NCBI RefSeq assembly: GCF_004348425.1
Contig: NZ_SMKK01000025.1
Coordinates: 1-51,885 of the forward strand
Origin: Actinomadura sp. 7K507
Lineage (GTDB): Bacteria > Actinomycetota > Actinomycetes > Streptosporangiales > Streptosporangiaceae
DNA: 51,885 bases
Direction of reading: 5' to 3'
Shown piece after piece: positions 31,134 to 40,445 of the stretch. Positions within the stretch are counted from its first letter, which is position 1; the number at the start of each line of letters is the position of its first letter. The notes under the pieces were generated by a model, which saw nothing but the letters and a program-made list of their open reading frames with translations, was not told where the DNA came from and searched no databases. The position numbers and the translations under genes were made by a program.

Positions 31134-31721
31134 GTGCCGATTGCGACGCTCGACCTGCTTGACGGGTGTATGGACTGGGCGGGTGGCGTCGTGGCGGGGA
31201 TCCGGGTGGAGCAACGCGACGCGGCCACGCCGTGTCCGGAGTTCACCGTCGAGGGTCTCATAGCGCATCTCATCGACGGTCTTACCTGGTACGGCCAGCT
31301 GCCCGCCGGCGGACCGACGGACCCTCGAGAGGCTACCGGCCCCGACCTGCGGCGAGTCCCCTACGCCGACGCCTTCGACGCGGCGCGATCCACGACCGGC
31401 CGTACCTGGACACCGGTCCACCTGGCCGACACCTACGCGCTGCCGTTCGGTGAGACCAGCGGTACCGGCATTACCGAGTACATGATCGTAGAGACGCTCG
31501 GCCATGGCTGGGACCTGGCGGTCGCGGCCGGTCAGCCGATCAACGTGGCCCCAGACCTCGCCGAAGCGGCACTGACCACGGCACACGGCCTGGGCGAACA
31601 GACCCTTCGGGCAGAAGGCATGATGGCCGACGCGGCGACTGTTCCGGCACACGCACCGGCGATCAGCAGGTTCGTCGCCTTCCTCGGCCGACAGCCCCCG
31701 TCCTGGACGACGCCCCGCTGA
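31134..31721 (+). CDS. TIGR03086 family protein (DinB/mycothiol maleylpyruvate-isomerase fold)
   Basis: A 195-aa protein of the actinobacterial TIGR03086 group, which shares the DinB/MDMPI metal-binding four-helix fold. Visible signatures are the N-terminal ATPCPEFTVEGLIAHLIDG with a likely metal-ligand histidine, and EYMIVETLGHGWDLAVAAGQ near 120-140 with the second histidine. Members are thought to use mycothiol or a related thiol or metal cofactor; the substrate is unknown. It starts at GTG 31134. The gene stands alone after the hemerythrin-like gene, 126 bases downstream. Confidence 0.88.
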   Translation: MPIATLDLLDGCMDWAGGVVAGIRVEQRDAATPCPEFTVEGLIAHLIDGLTWYGQLPAGGPTDPREATGPDLRRVPYADAFDAARSTTGRTWTPVHLADTYALPFGETSGTGITEYMIVETLGHGWDLAVAAGQPINVAPDLAEAALTTAHGLGEQTLRAEGMMADAATVPAHAPAISRFVAFLGRQPPSWTTPR

Positions 31722-32148
31722 TCGCGGCTCGCCGCGCCGACTTCTATCTGCCCGGACGTCACGTGCTCCGGCACACTCATCTCGGCAGAAGAGGACGCTC
31801 CCTCAAGGCGTCTTGAGCGGCGATCACGAGCGATTCCTCGCAGGTGGCCGGGGTCAGCCGGCATGCGGTATGAGGGCCACACCAGGAATCACGGTCGTGA
31901 GATGCGCGCGAAGCGCGGAGGTACGGCAGCGCGATCAAAGTTGACCCGCGCCACCACAACGGAGGTGGACAAAGCACCCAGGACTCGATCTTGATCGCCG
32001 TTGGTTTCTTCCTCGGCCTGGCCACGCGTGGCCCTAAGTCGTACGAATATAGGTGGCGAGCAGCCCGTGGTCGCGTCAGTACGGAAGCCTCAGAGCGGGG
32101 CCAGTCGATGCGCCGAAGAGCTGGCCCCCGACGTCAAGGAGTCCCCCG
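31722..32148. other. Intergenic stretch without recognised gene
   Basis: Several short frames are open on both strands (for example 31777-32025 on the minus strand), but none has a recognisable protein or a ribosome site. The stretch may be decayed sequence, in line with the mobile-element activity to its right. The promoter of the winged-helix/HEPN gene should lie near its end. Confidence 0.35.
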
Positions 32149-32475
32149 ATGTCCTTCGCCGAGCACATCGCGCCGATCTTCCGCGCGGCCATGGAGATAT
32201 TGCGGGACGAGGAACGGCCGCTGAAGCCCGCCGAGGTGCGCGATGCGGTCGAAGCGCGGGTCACGATCGCCCCAGAGCATGAGGCGCCCAACGCGCACGG
32301 TCAGATTCGCTGGCATTCGCAGCTGGGGTTCCGTACCGGGGAGGCAGCGTCGATCGGCTGGATGACCAAGAGAAACGGCTGGGCGATCACTGAGACCGGG
32401 ATCCAGGCCCTGGAGGATTTTCCGGGGGACGAACTCTATCGGGCATTGGGGCGTGAGTATGTCGACGGCGTGTGA
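32149..32475 (+). pseudogene. N-terminal winged-helix part of an IS21-disrupted gene
   Basis: 108 residues starting at ATG 32149 (AAGGAG eight bases upstream) resemble the winged-helix N-terminus of actinobacterial restriction- or defence-type proteins (LRDEERPLKPAEVRDAVEAR, then NGWAITETGIQALEDF). The stop at 32473-32475 comes from the inserted IS21 end. The body of the gene appears to resume at 34687 after the element. I read the two parts as one original gene of about 645 codons; only a comparison with an uninterrupted homologue can settle the exact join. Confidence 0.7.
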
Positions 32476-32527
32476 ATACTGACCCCCAGGCGACGGACGA
32501 AATCTGACCCCTCCCACTCTGTGGAGG

Positions 32528-33793
32528 GTGATCAAGGTGGAGGACTGGGCGGAGATCCGCCGGTTGCACCGGTCCGAGGGCATGCCGATCAAGGCGATCG
32601 CTCGGCGGCTGGGCATCTCGAAGAACACCGTCAAGCGGGCGCTGGCGGCCGATGAGCCACCGGTGTACCGGCGGATGAGTAAGGGGTCGATCGTGGACGC
32701 GGCCGAACCGCAGATTCGGGAGCTTTTGGCCGAGTTCCCGGACATGCCGGCCACGGTGATCGCTGAGCGGATCGGGTGGGAGCGGTCGATGACGGTGCTC
32801 AAGGACCGGGTCCGGCAGCTGCGGCCGCAGTACAGGCCGGCCGATCCGGCGTCGCGGACGGCCTATCAGCCCGGTGAGCTGGCCCAGTGTGATCTGTGGT
32901 TCCCGCCGGCGAAGGTGCCGGTCGGGGCCGGGCAGCAGGCCAGCCCGCCGGTGCTGGTGATGGTGTCGGGGTATTCGCGGTGGATGCTGGCGCGGATGCT
33001 GCCCTCGCGGGCGGCCGGGGACCTGTTCGCCGGGATGTGGGCGCTGCTGCGGATGCTGGACGCGGCGCCCCGGTCGCTGGTGTGGGACAACGAGGGCGCG
33101 ATCGGGCAGTGGCGGGGCGGTCGGCCGGTCCTGACCGCCGAGGCCAGCGCGTTCCGCGGCACCCTGGGCATCAAGATTGTGCAGTGCCGCCCCGCCGACC
33201 CCGAAGCCAAGGGCCTGGTCGAGCGGGCCAACGAGTACCTGGAGACCTCGTTCATGCCGGGCCGCTCGTTCACCGGCCCCGATGACTTCAACGCCCAGCT
33301 GGACGGCTGGCTGGCGCATCGCGCCAACGTCCGTCATCACCGGCGGCTGGGGTGTCGGCCCGCCGACCGGATCGTGGCCGACATGGCGGCGATGGTGGCG
33401 CTGCCGCCGGTCGCGCCGGTGGTGGGGTGGCGCACCTCGACCCGGCTGGCCCGTGACCACTACGTCCGGATCGCCTCCAACGACTACTCGGTGCACCCCT
33501 CGGCGATCGGGCGGCTGGTCGAGGTCGTCGCCGACCCCGAGCAGGTGCGGGTCACCTGCGGCGGGCAGCCGGTGGCGACCCATCCGCGGTGCTGGGCCGT
33601 GCACCAGACCATCACCGACCCCGCGCACGCCCAGGCCGCCGCGGCGATGCGGCAGATACGCCTGCACAGAGCGCGGCCACCCGCCGACACCGAGGTCGAA
33701 CAGCGGCGGCTGGCCGACTACGACACCCTGCTCGGCATCGACAACAGCAGCGTCCAGAGCATCGGCGACAGGGACATCGAGGGGGTGGCGTGA
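32528..33793 (+). CDS. istA: IS21 transposase IstA
   Basis: A 421-aa transposase. The N-terminal helix-turn-helix (HRSEGMPIKAIARRLGISKN) binds the terminal repeats. The rve-type DDE core follows, with its first Asp in AQCDLWFP, its second in SLVWDNEGAIG and its Glu in EAKGLVERANEYLE. The C-terminal region has the Mu-C-like beta barrel (NDYSVHPSAIGRLVEV). GTG 32528 lies right after GGAGG. The stop overlaps the istB start (TGATG), so the two genes are coupled. The reading frame is intact. Confidence 0.93.
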   Translation: MIKVEDWAEIRRLHRSEGMPIKAIARRLGISKNTVKRALAADEPPVYRRMSKGSIVDAAEPQIRELLAEFPDMPATVIAERIGWERSMTVLKDRVRQLRPQYRPADPASRTAYQPGELAQCDLWFPPAKVPVGAGQQASPPVLVMVSGYSRWMLARMLPSRAAGDLFAGMWALLRMLDAAPRSLVWDNEGAIGQWRGGRPVLTAEASAFRGTLGIKIVQCRPADPEAKGLVERANEYLETSFMPGRSFTGPDDFNAQLDGWLAHRANVRHHRRLGCRPADRIVADMAAMVALPPVAPVVGWRTSTRLARDHYVRIASNDYSVHPSAIGRLVEVVADPEQVRVTCGGQPVATHPRCWAVHQTITDPAHAQAAAAMRQIRLHRARPPADTEVEQRRLADYDTLLGIDNSSVQSIGDRDIEGVA

Positions 33794-34614
33794 TGGCGTC
33801 GGGCAGCACCAAAGCCGGCGCGGTGAGCACCAGCGGCCGCAACGTCGAGGCCGAGCTGGCCTACCTCACCCGGGTGCTGAAGGCGCCGTCGCTGCACGCG
33901 GCCGCCGGGCGGCTGGCCGAACGGGCCCGGGACGAGTCCTGGACGCACGAGGAGTTCCTGGCCGCCTGCCTGCAACGCGAGGTCGCCGCCCGCGAGGCAC
34001 ACGGCGGCGAGGCCCGCATCCGCTCGGCCCGCTTCCCCGCCCGCAAAGCCCTGGAAGACTTCGACTTCGACCACCAGCGCTCGGCCAAACGCGAGGCCAT
34101 CGCCCACCTGGGCACCCTGGACTTCGTCGCCGCCCGCGAGAACGTGGTGTTCCTGGGCCCGCCCGGCACCGGCAAGACCCACCTGTCGATCGGGCTGGGC
34201 ATCCGCGCCTGCCAGGCCGGCCACCGCGTCGCCTTCGCCACCGCGGCTGAGTGGGTCGCCCGCTTGGCCGACACGCACGCCGCCGGACGCCTGCAGGACG
34301 AGCTGACCAAACTCGCCCGCATCCCCGTCCTGATCGTCGACGAGGTCGGCTACATCCCCTTCGAAGCCGAGGCCGCCAACCTGTTCTTCCAACTGGTCTC
34401 GTCCCGCTACGAACGGGCCTCGCTGATCGTGACCAGCAACAAGCCCTTCGGACGCTGGGGCGAGGTGTTCGGCGACGACGTCGTCGCCGCCGCCATGATC
34501 GACCGCCTGGTCCACCACGCCGAGGTCATCAGCCTGAAAGGAGACAGCTACCGCCTCAAGAACCGCGACCTGGGCCGCGTCCCCGCGGCCAACACCACCA
34601 ACGACGAGCAGTAA
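33793..34614 (+). CDS. istB: IS21 helper ATPase IstB
   Basis: A 273-aa AAA+ ATPase of the DnaC/IstB group that assembles on target DNA and stimulates IstA. Walker A GPPGTGKT near residue 123 and Walker B LIVDEVGYIP near 179 are intact, and the arginine-containing SNKPFGRWGEVFGDD segment is present. ATG 33793 overlaps the istA stop. Together with the intact istA this IS21 copy looks capable of transposition. Confidence 0.93.
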   Translation: MASGSTKAGAVSTSGRNVEAELAYLTRVLKAPSLHAAAGRLAERARDESWTHEEFLAACLQREVAAREAHGGEARIRSARFPARKALEDFDFDHQRSAKREAIAHLGTLDFVAARENVVFLGPPGTGKTHLSIGLGIRACQAGHRVAFATAAEWVARLADTHAAGRLQDELTKLARIPVLIVDEVGYIPFEAEAANLFFQLVSSRYERASLIVTSNKPFGRWGEVFGDDVVAAAMIDRLVHHAEVISLKGDSYRLKNRDLGRVPAANTTNDEQ

Positions 34615-34686
34615 CACCACGTAACGAGCAACAACATCAGGGGGTCAACTTTCAGACGTCCCCAGGGGGTCAGAATTCGGCCGCCG

Positions 34687-36303
34687 TTGACAGAGTACCG
34701 TGCCCGGCGCCAAGCGAGCGAGACCAGGACCTACGTTGATCCTCGCTGGAGGCGTGTGCGTGAGGCGCTCGCCCAGGTGGCGCCCGGGTCTTGGACGACC
34801 TACGGAGACCTCGCCGAGTTGGTTGGCATGGCGGCCCAGTCGGTGGGCGGATTTATGGCCGAGTCGGGAGCCCAGGGAGCACACCGGGTTCTACAGGCGA
34901 ACGGCAAGATCTCACCGGGATTCCGCTGGCCGGACCCGGAGCGGCCTGACGACCCCCGGGATGTCCTGCAGCAAGAGGGACTCACGTTCGATGACGCCGG
35001 CCGCGCAGATCGCACAAGGCGGATCACCGTCGACGAGTTTCGAAAGATGTTTCCGGACGCGAAGGTGCTCACGCCTCTCTCTGAGTCTCAGGAGGACTCG
35101 AACGAGCTTCCGGCGCCCTTCGACCAGTTCCAGCGGAACATCAGCTATGCACGCCAACTCATCCAAGGTGGCCAGAACCTCGAACATCTCAAGGTGGGCG
35201 CCTTCGATGTCACCGACCTCTACCGGGCGGCCTGGAGTCAGGCCGTAGCGGCGATCGATCACTGGGTCACCCGGGAGATCGTCGACCGGGGCGTCGTTCT
35301 TGCGCTGCGTCCCGGCGTACCGCGCCCCGCCAAGTTCGACAAGCTGACCATGCCTGTGGCGCTCTTCGAGAAGATCCATCATCACTCCGAGCCACTGGCC
35401 GAGGTCTTCCGGGCGCACTTGGAGCGGGAGTTCGAGTACAAGACCTTCCAAAGCCCTGAGAAGATCCAGGAGGGGTTCGCACACGTCAGCGAGGTCAAGC
35501 TCTGGGTGAAGGTAGCGGAGATACTTACAGATCAGGATCCGACATCTCCGGTGACCTCCGATGAGGTCCGGGCAAGGATGCGAGAGATCGCACGCCGCAG
35601 GAACAACATCGCCCACACCGCTGACCACAACCCTGATCAACCCGATCAGAAGCTGCCGATCACCGCCGATGAGGCGGAAGAGACAATCGCCTTTCTCGAG
35701 TCGATCGCGCTCGCCATCCAGCAGGCTCTTGGCGACCCCGCGCCGCCGACGATCGATTACAACTCCGCACCGGCGGAGGCAGGCACTTTGGGGCCCGCGC
35801 CGGAGCCCCCCGGCGGACGCCGCGACGACACACCGCATGCGGAACCTGGGTGGGACGAGGAAAGCCTCCTCCAAACCATCAAGCGATACTGCCCTGGCAA
35901 GGTTGCACATACCCTTCTAGCGGTGTACCGGCACGCTGAACGGCATGCGGCGTTTCGCGGTTACCATTACGGGGAAGGCGAGTATCCCTCCGTCACGGCC
36001 CGGTTCAGCGTCGGCACTGACGAGGCGGCGGCTTGGAGCATCTACGTCGGCATAACAAAATCCCTACTCTCGATCAACTTCGCCGAACTGCGGGACCACG
36101 GAGTCTCGTCCCAAGTACTCTCTCAGCTCGCAGTCAGCCTCTCGCGGCTTCCCGGTTGGACCGATGTGCCCCATCAAATGCGGAGAGCGAACTACAGCGC
36201 ACGTGTCTCGGTCGAGTCCGCTGTGCTGGCTGATCCCAACACGGCGAACGTCGTCATTGAGGCGTTCAACGCCCTTCTAGCGTCAGTGAGCGACAGGCCA
36301 TGA
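34687..36303 (+). pseudogene. ATL-like plus HEPN region, 3' part of the IS21-disrupted gene
   Basis: The remaining 538 codons start immediately after the IS21 end; the TTG at 34687 is only the first usable codon. An alkyltransferase-like (MGMT/ATL fold) DNA-binding domain is visible first (about 20-115: SWTTYGDLAELVGMAAQSVG, HRVLQANGKISPGFRW), without the Cys of real MGMT. A helical domain of the RiboL-PSP-HEPN type follows (about 140-345) with the RxxxxH motif RNNIAH that marks HEPN RNases. The C-terminal 150 residues (from GWDEESLLQTIKRY) are unassigned. A DNA-sensing plus RNA-cutting arrangement suggests an abortive-infection protein. The last codon overlaps the ATG of the next gene. Expression of this part might come from IS21, but as the N-terminus is lost I treat it as broken. 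Confidence 0.7.
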
Positions 36304-36956
36304 GCGGAGAACTCAGGGCACGGATCGGCTGGGATGTCGTCGGGCGGTTCCGCTCGGGTCCTATAGAGGGCCGAATCCCCGTCGCGCTAGACGAGTGGCG
36401 CGTGACGGCCGGTGACCCAGCAGTTGCGGACGCGGTCGCGAACGTTCTGGGCGGCGACGTTCAGGAGTGGGAGGCCCAAGGCTAAGACAACATTTAAGTG
36501 TTGACCGAGGCCAGTTCCGTACACGTCATCGTTGCTGGCGCATCTGCGATTGCGTCAGAACTCAAACTCTGGGGCATGGGCGGCCGGCTCATTCATCACT
36601 GTGATGGCGTACGGTTCCTGGATGTCGGCCGGAGGGGCGAGCCGTGCGGGTGCCCTGGCCTTCTGGTGGATCGGAATGCTATGGCGAAGTGCGGCCGGGG
36701 TCCCAGGGCCGACACCTGCATCACATTCCGTCTGCTCGCCGCGCCTGATCTGGGCATGTTCCGGATGCAGTCAGGAAGTTGGGACCTGGTCCGTTCGCTC
36801 GATGAGTACGTGGACGCACTGCCGGAGACGTCCAGCTTCAGTGCGCGAAGAGTCTTGCACTCGCCATCCACCGGGAACGGCCGGGTTCGTGCCAAAGGCG
36901 TCCCTATGAGCGGATCATCGCCCATCGAACGGTTGTACTGCGGCAATACGCGATGA
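36300..36956 (+). pseudogene. Recombination-directionality-factor-like protein with two in-frame TAA codons
   Basis: The frame opens at ATG 36300 (overlapping the previous stop), runs 61 codons, meets TAA at 36483 and TAA at 36495, and then stays open in the same frame to 36956. Both parts match one actinobacterial family resembling the RDF-like domain of phage and plasmid proteins (GRIPVALDEWRVTA, VANVLGGDVQEW, then VLTEASSVHVIVAGASAI, LKLWGMGGRLIHHCDGVRF, CGCPGLL). Each TAA is one G-to-T change from GAA; a fragment at about 51575 has GAAGTGTTGAC where this gene has TAAGTGTTGAC. I call it a pseudogene; alternatively only the 61-aa peptide, or a protein restarting at GTG 36498, is made. Confidence 0.75.
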
Positions 36957-36991
36957 AGTCCTGTGGTTCGGGTGCCGAACCACAGGACTTC
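36955..36991. terminator. Bidirectional terminator with a perfect 17-bp stem
   Basis: GAAGTCCTGTGGTTCGG pairs with 36975-36991 around a GTG loop. It sits between the convergent RDF-like pseudogene and the MFS gene and should end transcription from both sides. Confidence 0.88.
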
Positions 36992-36997
36992 GTCGCG

Positions 36998-38458
36998 CTA
37001 TTCGGCTGTCGCGGACCGGCGCATGGTGCGCAGCACGTACGCCAGCGGGATGATCAAAGCCGTGATCCCCGCGCAGGTGATCCAGACCCACTCGTACGCG
37101 CTCTCGGTGGGGACGTCGGTGCCCGCGATGACGAGCGTGCCGAAGATCGCGGCGAAGATGGCGTTGGAGAGTCCGCCGCCCAGAGTCTCGAGCGACTGGC
37201 CGACGCTGGTGACGGCGCCCCGCTTCGTCGCCTCTGCCGCGGCGCTCAGGACGGTGGGCCACATCGCCTGCACGATGCCCTGCCCGGCGAACTGGATCAC
37301 CAGCGCCACCGTGAACGAAGTCGTCGAGTCGTGGAACGCGATCATCGAGATGAAGCCGAGAGTGATCAGTGCACCGCCGCCGACGAGCACCGCCCGGGCG
37401 CCGGCCAGCGCGGCCAGACGGGCCGCGCAGACGGCGGAGAGGAAGGCCACGACCGCGCAGGGCGCCAGGAGAAGGGCGATCTCGCGGATCGACATGGAGA
37501 GGCCGTACCCCAGCTTGTCCGCCGGGCTGGCCATGAACGTGACCGTCGCGGTCGTCGCTCCGTACTGCGCGACACCGTAGGCGAGGGCGATGGCGGCGCC
37601 CGGCAGCACCCGCCGGTTGGCCATTCCGCGGACGTCGATGAGCGGGTGGCGCGTGCTCGCCTGAAGCCGAACCCATCCGACCAGGATGAGCAGACCGATC
37701 ACCAGGTAACCGGCGGTGCGCGCGTCGCCCCACCCTGAGCGCTCGACCTCGCTCAATCCGAGCACGATGCCGCCGAGTCCGACGGCGAGCACGACGGCAC
37801 CGCGCACGTCCATGCTCCGCTTGGCGCGCACGACGGACTCGGGGGCGCCGAGCGTGATGGCCGCGGCTGCGGCGAACACCCCGAAGGCGATCCAGAACGC
37901 CAACCTCGTCCCGTTCTCGGCGTCGCTGAGTCCGGCCGCGGTGAGCAGCCCGGCGACCGACCCGAGGAACATCGACGCGGTGAACGCCGCGATGACCGTG
38001 TTACCACGCGAGGTTCTGAGCCGATCCCGCACCAGGGCGGCGCCGAGGGGGAAAATGCTTCCGATCAGGCCCTGCATGACGCGTCCGATGAGGAGGACGG
38101 CGAAGCTCGTGCCCGTGGCCAGAAGCAACCCGCCGAGTCCCGTGACGGCCACGGCGAGGAACATCATGCGGCGGTGACCGAACATGTCGCCCAGGCGGCC
38201 CACGATCGGAACGGCGACCACCGTACACAGCAGTTGAGCCGCACTGAGCCAGATGAGTTGTCCGGCGTTCAGGCCGACGAGGGCGGCCAAGCCCGGGAGC
38301 ATCGCCAGGAACGTGCCGACGCCGAATCCGAGGGAGATTGCCGCCGCGACCAGCGCGATGGTCAGTCGTGCGACCTCTGCCCTCGGGGTTGATGCGGAGT
38401 TCTCGTCCGAGTCGGTCCCCGGCCGCTCCGGAGGAATCGGTTCTGCCTTGGGCTCCAT
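36998..38458 (-). CDS. MFS transporter (DHA2/EmrB-QacA type)
   Basis: A 486-aa integral membrane exporter or importer with about 14 hydrophobic segments, as usual for the 14-TM drug:H+ antiporter group. Family marks include the loop 2-3 motif GRLGDMFGHRRMM (near 85-97) and the N-terminal cytoplasmic tail rich in Pro and Glu. The ligand is not readable. The stop is seven bases beyond the 17-bp terminator stem. The start lies about 38 bases from the palindrome GAGACAGCGTCTT (38496-38508), so this transporter joins the acyl-CoA ligase regulon and may take up or export the pathway substrate. Confidence 0.88.
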   Translation of the reverse strand: MEPKAEPIPPERPGTDSDENSASTPRAEVARLTIALVAAAISLGFGVGTFLAMLPGLAALVGLNAGQLIWLSAAQLLCTVVAVPIVGRLGDMFGHRRMMFLAVAVTGLGGLLLATGTSFAVLLIGRVMQGLIGSIFPLGAALVRDRLRTSRGNTVIAAFTASMFLGSVAGLLTAAGLSDAENGTRLAFWIAFGVFAAAAAITLGAPESVVRAKRSMDVRGAVVLAVGLGGIVLGLSEVERSGWGDARTAGYLVIGLLILVGWVRLQASTRHPLIDVRGMANRRVLPGAAIALAYGVAQYGATTATVTFMASPADKLGYGLSMSIREIALLLAPCAVVAFLSAVCAARLAALAGARAVLVGGGALITLGFISMIAFHDSTTSFTVALVIQFAGQGIVQAMWPTVLSAAAEATKRGAVTSVGQSLETLGGGLSNAIFAAIFGTLVIAGTDVPTESAYEWVWITCAGITALIIPLAYVLRTMRRSATAE

Positions 38459-38495
38459 TGGCTACTCCATCACTGACTCGGCCGTCGCACACAAT

Positions 38496-38508
38496 GAGAC
38501 AGCGTCTT
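38496..38508. promoter_or_regulatory. Regulon operator 1 (MFS gene)
   Basis: GAGACAGCGTCTT, a variant of the 13-bp palindrome found five times in this cluster. It lies 38 bases upstream of the MFS start on the minus strand. One position of the right half-site departs from the consensus. Confidence 0.65.
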
Positions 38509-38653
38509 GTCGAGCTAGTGTGGCACTGCCCACAGGCCGCGTCAATGAAGGTGTCGCGATAGTTCAACTCCTGTCTTTCCAGGAGAGACACCTGAGGACG
38601 GTGTCGCCGAGCTCCCCATCAGAACGACCGGCACCCAGCCTAGATGTGCCGAT

Positions 38654-40237
38654 TCAGCCGGTAGAGGTGGCGGCCTCGCGGTCGTACCGGACGCCGGGGA
38701 GCAGCCGGCGCAGCTTGTCCTTCTGGATCTTCGAGGTGGGTGTCTTGGGCATCTGGTCGACGAACTCGATGAATCGCGGGATCTTGAAGGGAGCCAGGTG
38801 GTCGGCGCACCACTCCACGATCTCCTCGGGTCCCGGGTACGCACCGGGGCGGCGCACGACGTACGCGAGGACCTCTTCGTCGGACAGCTCGGAAGGGACT
38901 CCGATGACGGCCGCTTCCAGGACCCCGGGGTGCTGTTCGACGACACGCTCGACTTCCAAGGACGAGATGTTCTCGCCTCGGCGGCGAACGATGTCCTTCT
39001 TCCGGTCGACGAAGTAGAAGAAGCCGTCTTCATCCATCCAGGCGTTGTCGCCGGTGTGCAGCCATCCGTCAGGGTCGAGCGCCTCGGCGGTCTTGGCGGG
39101 ATCGTTGAAGTAGCCCCGCATCATGGCGGCGTTCCGGAGCAGGAGCTCCCCGTGGGTGCCGGGCGGCACATCGTTGCCGTCGTCGTCGACGATGCGCGCC
39201 TCGGTTCGGGGCAGGTTCGGGTCCGGGTGGTCACGCGGCGTGCCCATCGAGTCCGGCCGTCTCTCGCCGGTCAACGACTCGGCAAGGCCGAACGTGGTCT
39301 CGCTCATGCCGAATCCGGAGATGATGGTCATGCCGAACCGCTTCTCGAGAGCAAGGCGCGTCTCGTGGGTGTGGGCCGGGACCCCGTAGGCGACCCGGAC
39401 CGAATGGTCGCGATCGTCGGCTGCGGGCTCCTTCTTCGACAGGATGGCGGCCATCGCCCCGATGTAGTTGAACGCCGCCGCCCGGTGCCGGCGCACCTCG
39501 GGCCAGAACCGGCTGGCGCTGAAGCGGGGCGCGAGGACGACTGCGCCGCGCGCCCCGATGGCGCCCATGGTCGAGTACGCCTGGGAATTGATGTGGAACA
39601 GCGGCAGGCAGGCATAGATGCGGTCACCGTCCGCCATCCCCATCCAGGCCGGGTAACTCTGGCCGGTGAGCACGAAGTTGGAGTGCGTCTGCATGACGCC
39701 TTTGGGGTGCCCGGTCGTGCCCGAGGTGTAGATCAGGCTGATGAGGTCGTCGCCACGGGGGGTGGTTTTCGGCGCGATGGTGTCTGCCGCGGCCTGGAGC
39801 GCGGCGAAGGCGTCATGGCCGGGGTGCTCCTCCAGGGTCAGCACGTTGCCGAGCGTGGCGTGCTCCCGCTGTACTCCGTCGAGCACGGGGAGGTAGGCGG
39901 GGCTGGTGAGGACGAACCGCGCCTCGGAGTCCCCGACCAGGTAGGACGCCTCGTCGTGGCGGAAACCTGTGTTGATGGCGACCAGGCACGCTCCGATCTT
40001 GGCCAGCCCCAGCCAGGCGACCAGGAACTGCGGTGAATTGTCGAGCATGAAGGCGACCCGGTCGCCGGGCCTCACGCCCAGCTCGGTCCAGGCGTTGGCG
40101 GCCCGGTTGGTCGCCGTGTCGAACTCCGCGTAGGTCATGGCGGAGTCGTCCCCGGTCCAGATGAGGTAGGGACGCTCTGGGACGTGCGCGGCCGCTTCCT
40201 CGAAGAAGGAACGGAAGTTCATAGTGGCGAGGTCCAT
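38654..40237 (-). CDS. Acyl-CoA ligase (CaiC-like)
   Basis: A 527-aa member of the ANL superfamily that would adenylate a carboxylic acid and transfer it to CoA. The P-loop-like motif YTSGTTGHPKG lies near 168, the GFGMSE motif near 315, the YFNDPAKTAEALDPDGWLHT segment near 390-410 (A8 region follows with VDRKKDIVRRRGENISS), and the catalytic Lys in TPTSKIQKDKLR near 505. ATG 40237 follows AGGAG at good spacing; a longer open frame upstream lacks homology. A promoter TTGCCG-N17-TACGTT and the palindrome at 40252-40264 lie directly upstream. The acid substrate is unknown. Confidence 0.9.
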   Translation of the reverse strand: MDLATMNFRSFFEEAAAHVPERPYLIWTGDDSAMTYAEFDTATNRAANAWTELGVRPGDRVAFMLDNSPQFLVAWLGLAKIGACLVAINTGFRHDEASYLVGDSEARFVLTSPAYLPVLDGVQREHATLGNVLTLEEHPGHDAFAALQAAADTIAPKTTPRGDDLISLIYTSGTTGHPKGVMQTHSNFVLTGQSYPAWMGMADGDRIYACLPLFHINSQAYSTMGAIGARGAVVLAPRFSASRFWPEVRRHRAAAFNYIGAMAAILSKKEPAADDRDHSVRVAYGVPAHTHETRLALEKRFGMTIISGFGMSETTFGLAESLTGERRPDSMGTPRDHPDPNLPRTEARIVDDDGNDVPPGTHGELLLRNAAMMRGYFNDPAKTAEALDPDGWLHTGDNAWMDEDGFFYFVDRKKDIVRRRGENISSLEVERVVEQHPGVLEAAVIGVPSELSDEEVLAYVVRRPGAYPGPEEIVEWCADHLAPFKIPRFIEFVDQMPKTPTSKIQKDKLRRLLPGVRYDREAATSTG

Positions 40238-40251
40238 GAACTCTCCTGAGT

Positions 40252-40264
40252 GAGACGGTGTCTT
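40252..40264. promoter_or_regulatory. Regulon operator 2 (acyl-CoA ligase, minus)
   Basis: GAGACGGTGTCTT lies between the probable -10 (TACGTT, 40274-40269 on the minus strand, with TTGCCG at 40297-40292, spacing 17) and the ligase ribosome site. Bound protein would cover the transcription start, as expected of a repressor. Confidence 0.75.
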
Positions 40265-40445
40265 ATTCAACGTACCGTCGGGTCTGTGTGGCGGCAACAC
40301 GGCCTCGTACCGGCGCGCAGCGTCCGACGCGTCCGGTGACGCGGCATTCACATCGCATGTCTTGGCCAGAGAGACATATGATCGACTGGTGCGGCGGCAC
40401 GAGCCGGATAAGAGCGAGGGCACGAGTCGAGAGGGAACCGCGGTC

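Larger units (their letters stand above)
32472..34679 (+). mobile_element. IS21-family insertion sequence
   Basis: About 2.2 kb carrying istA and istB, with terminal inverted repeats. The left end has GAATACTGACCCCC then GACG, GAAA and TGACCCC; the right end read in reverse has GAATTCTGACCCCC then GACG, GAAA and TGACCCC in the same spacing. Doubled TGACCCC blocks at each end are typical of IS21. The inserted target is the winged-helix/ATL/HEPN gene. A clear target-site duplication was not found. Confidence 0.85.

Noticed and set aside
31777..32025. Minus-strand 82-codon frame in the 31.7-32.1-kb gap.
   Set aside because: No ribosome site or recognisable family; composition is not clearly coding.
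32460..34690. Target-site duplication of the IS21 copy.
   Set aside because: Bases beside the two ends do not form a clear 4-8-bp repeat, so none is claimed.
36483..36497. TAA codons as programmed amino-acid insertion.
   Set aside because: Known selenocysteine and pyrrolysine recoding use TGA and TAG; no nearby structure argues for TAA readthrough.
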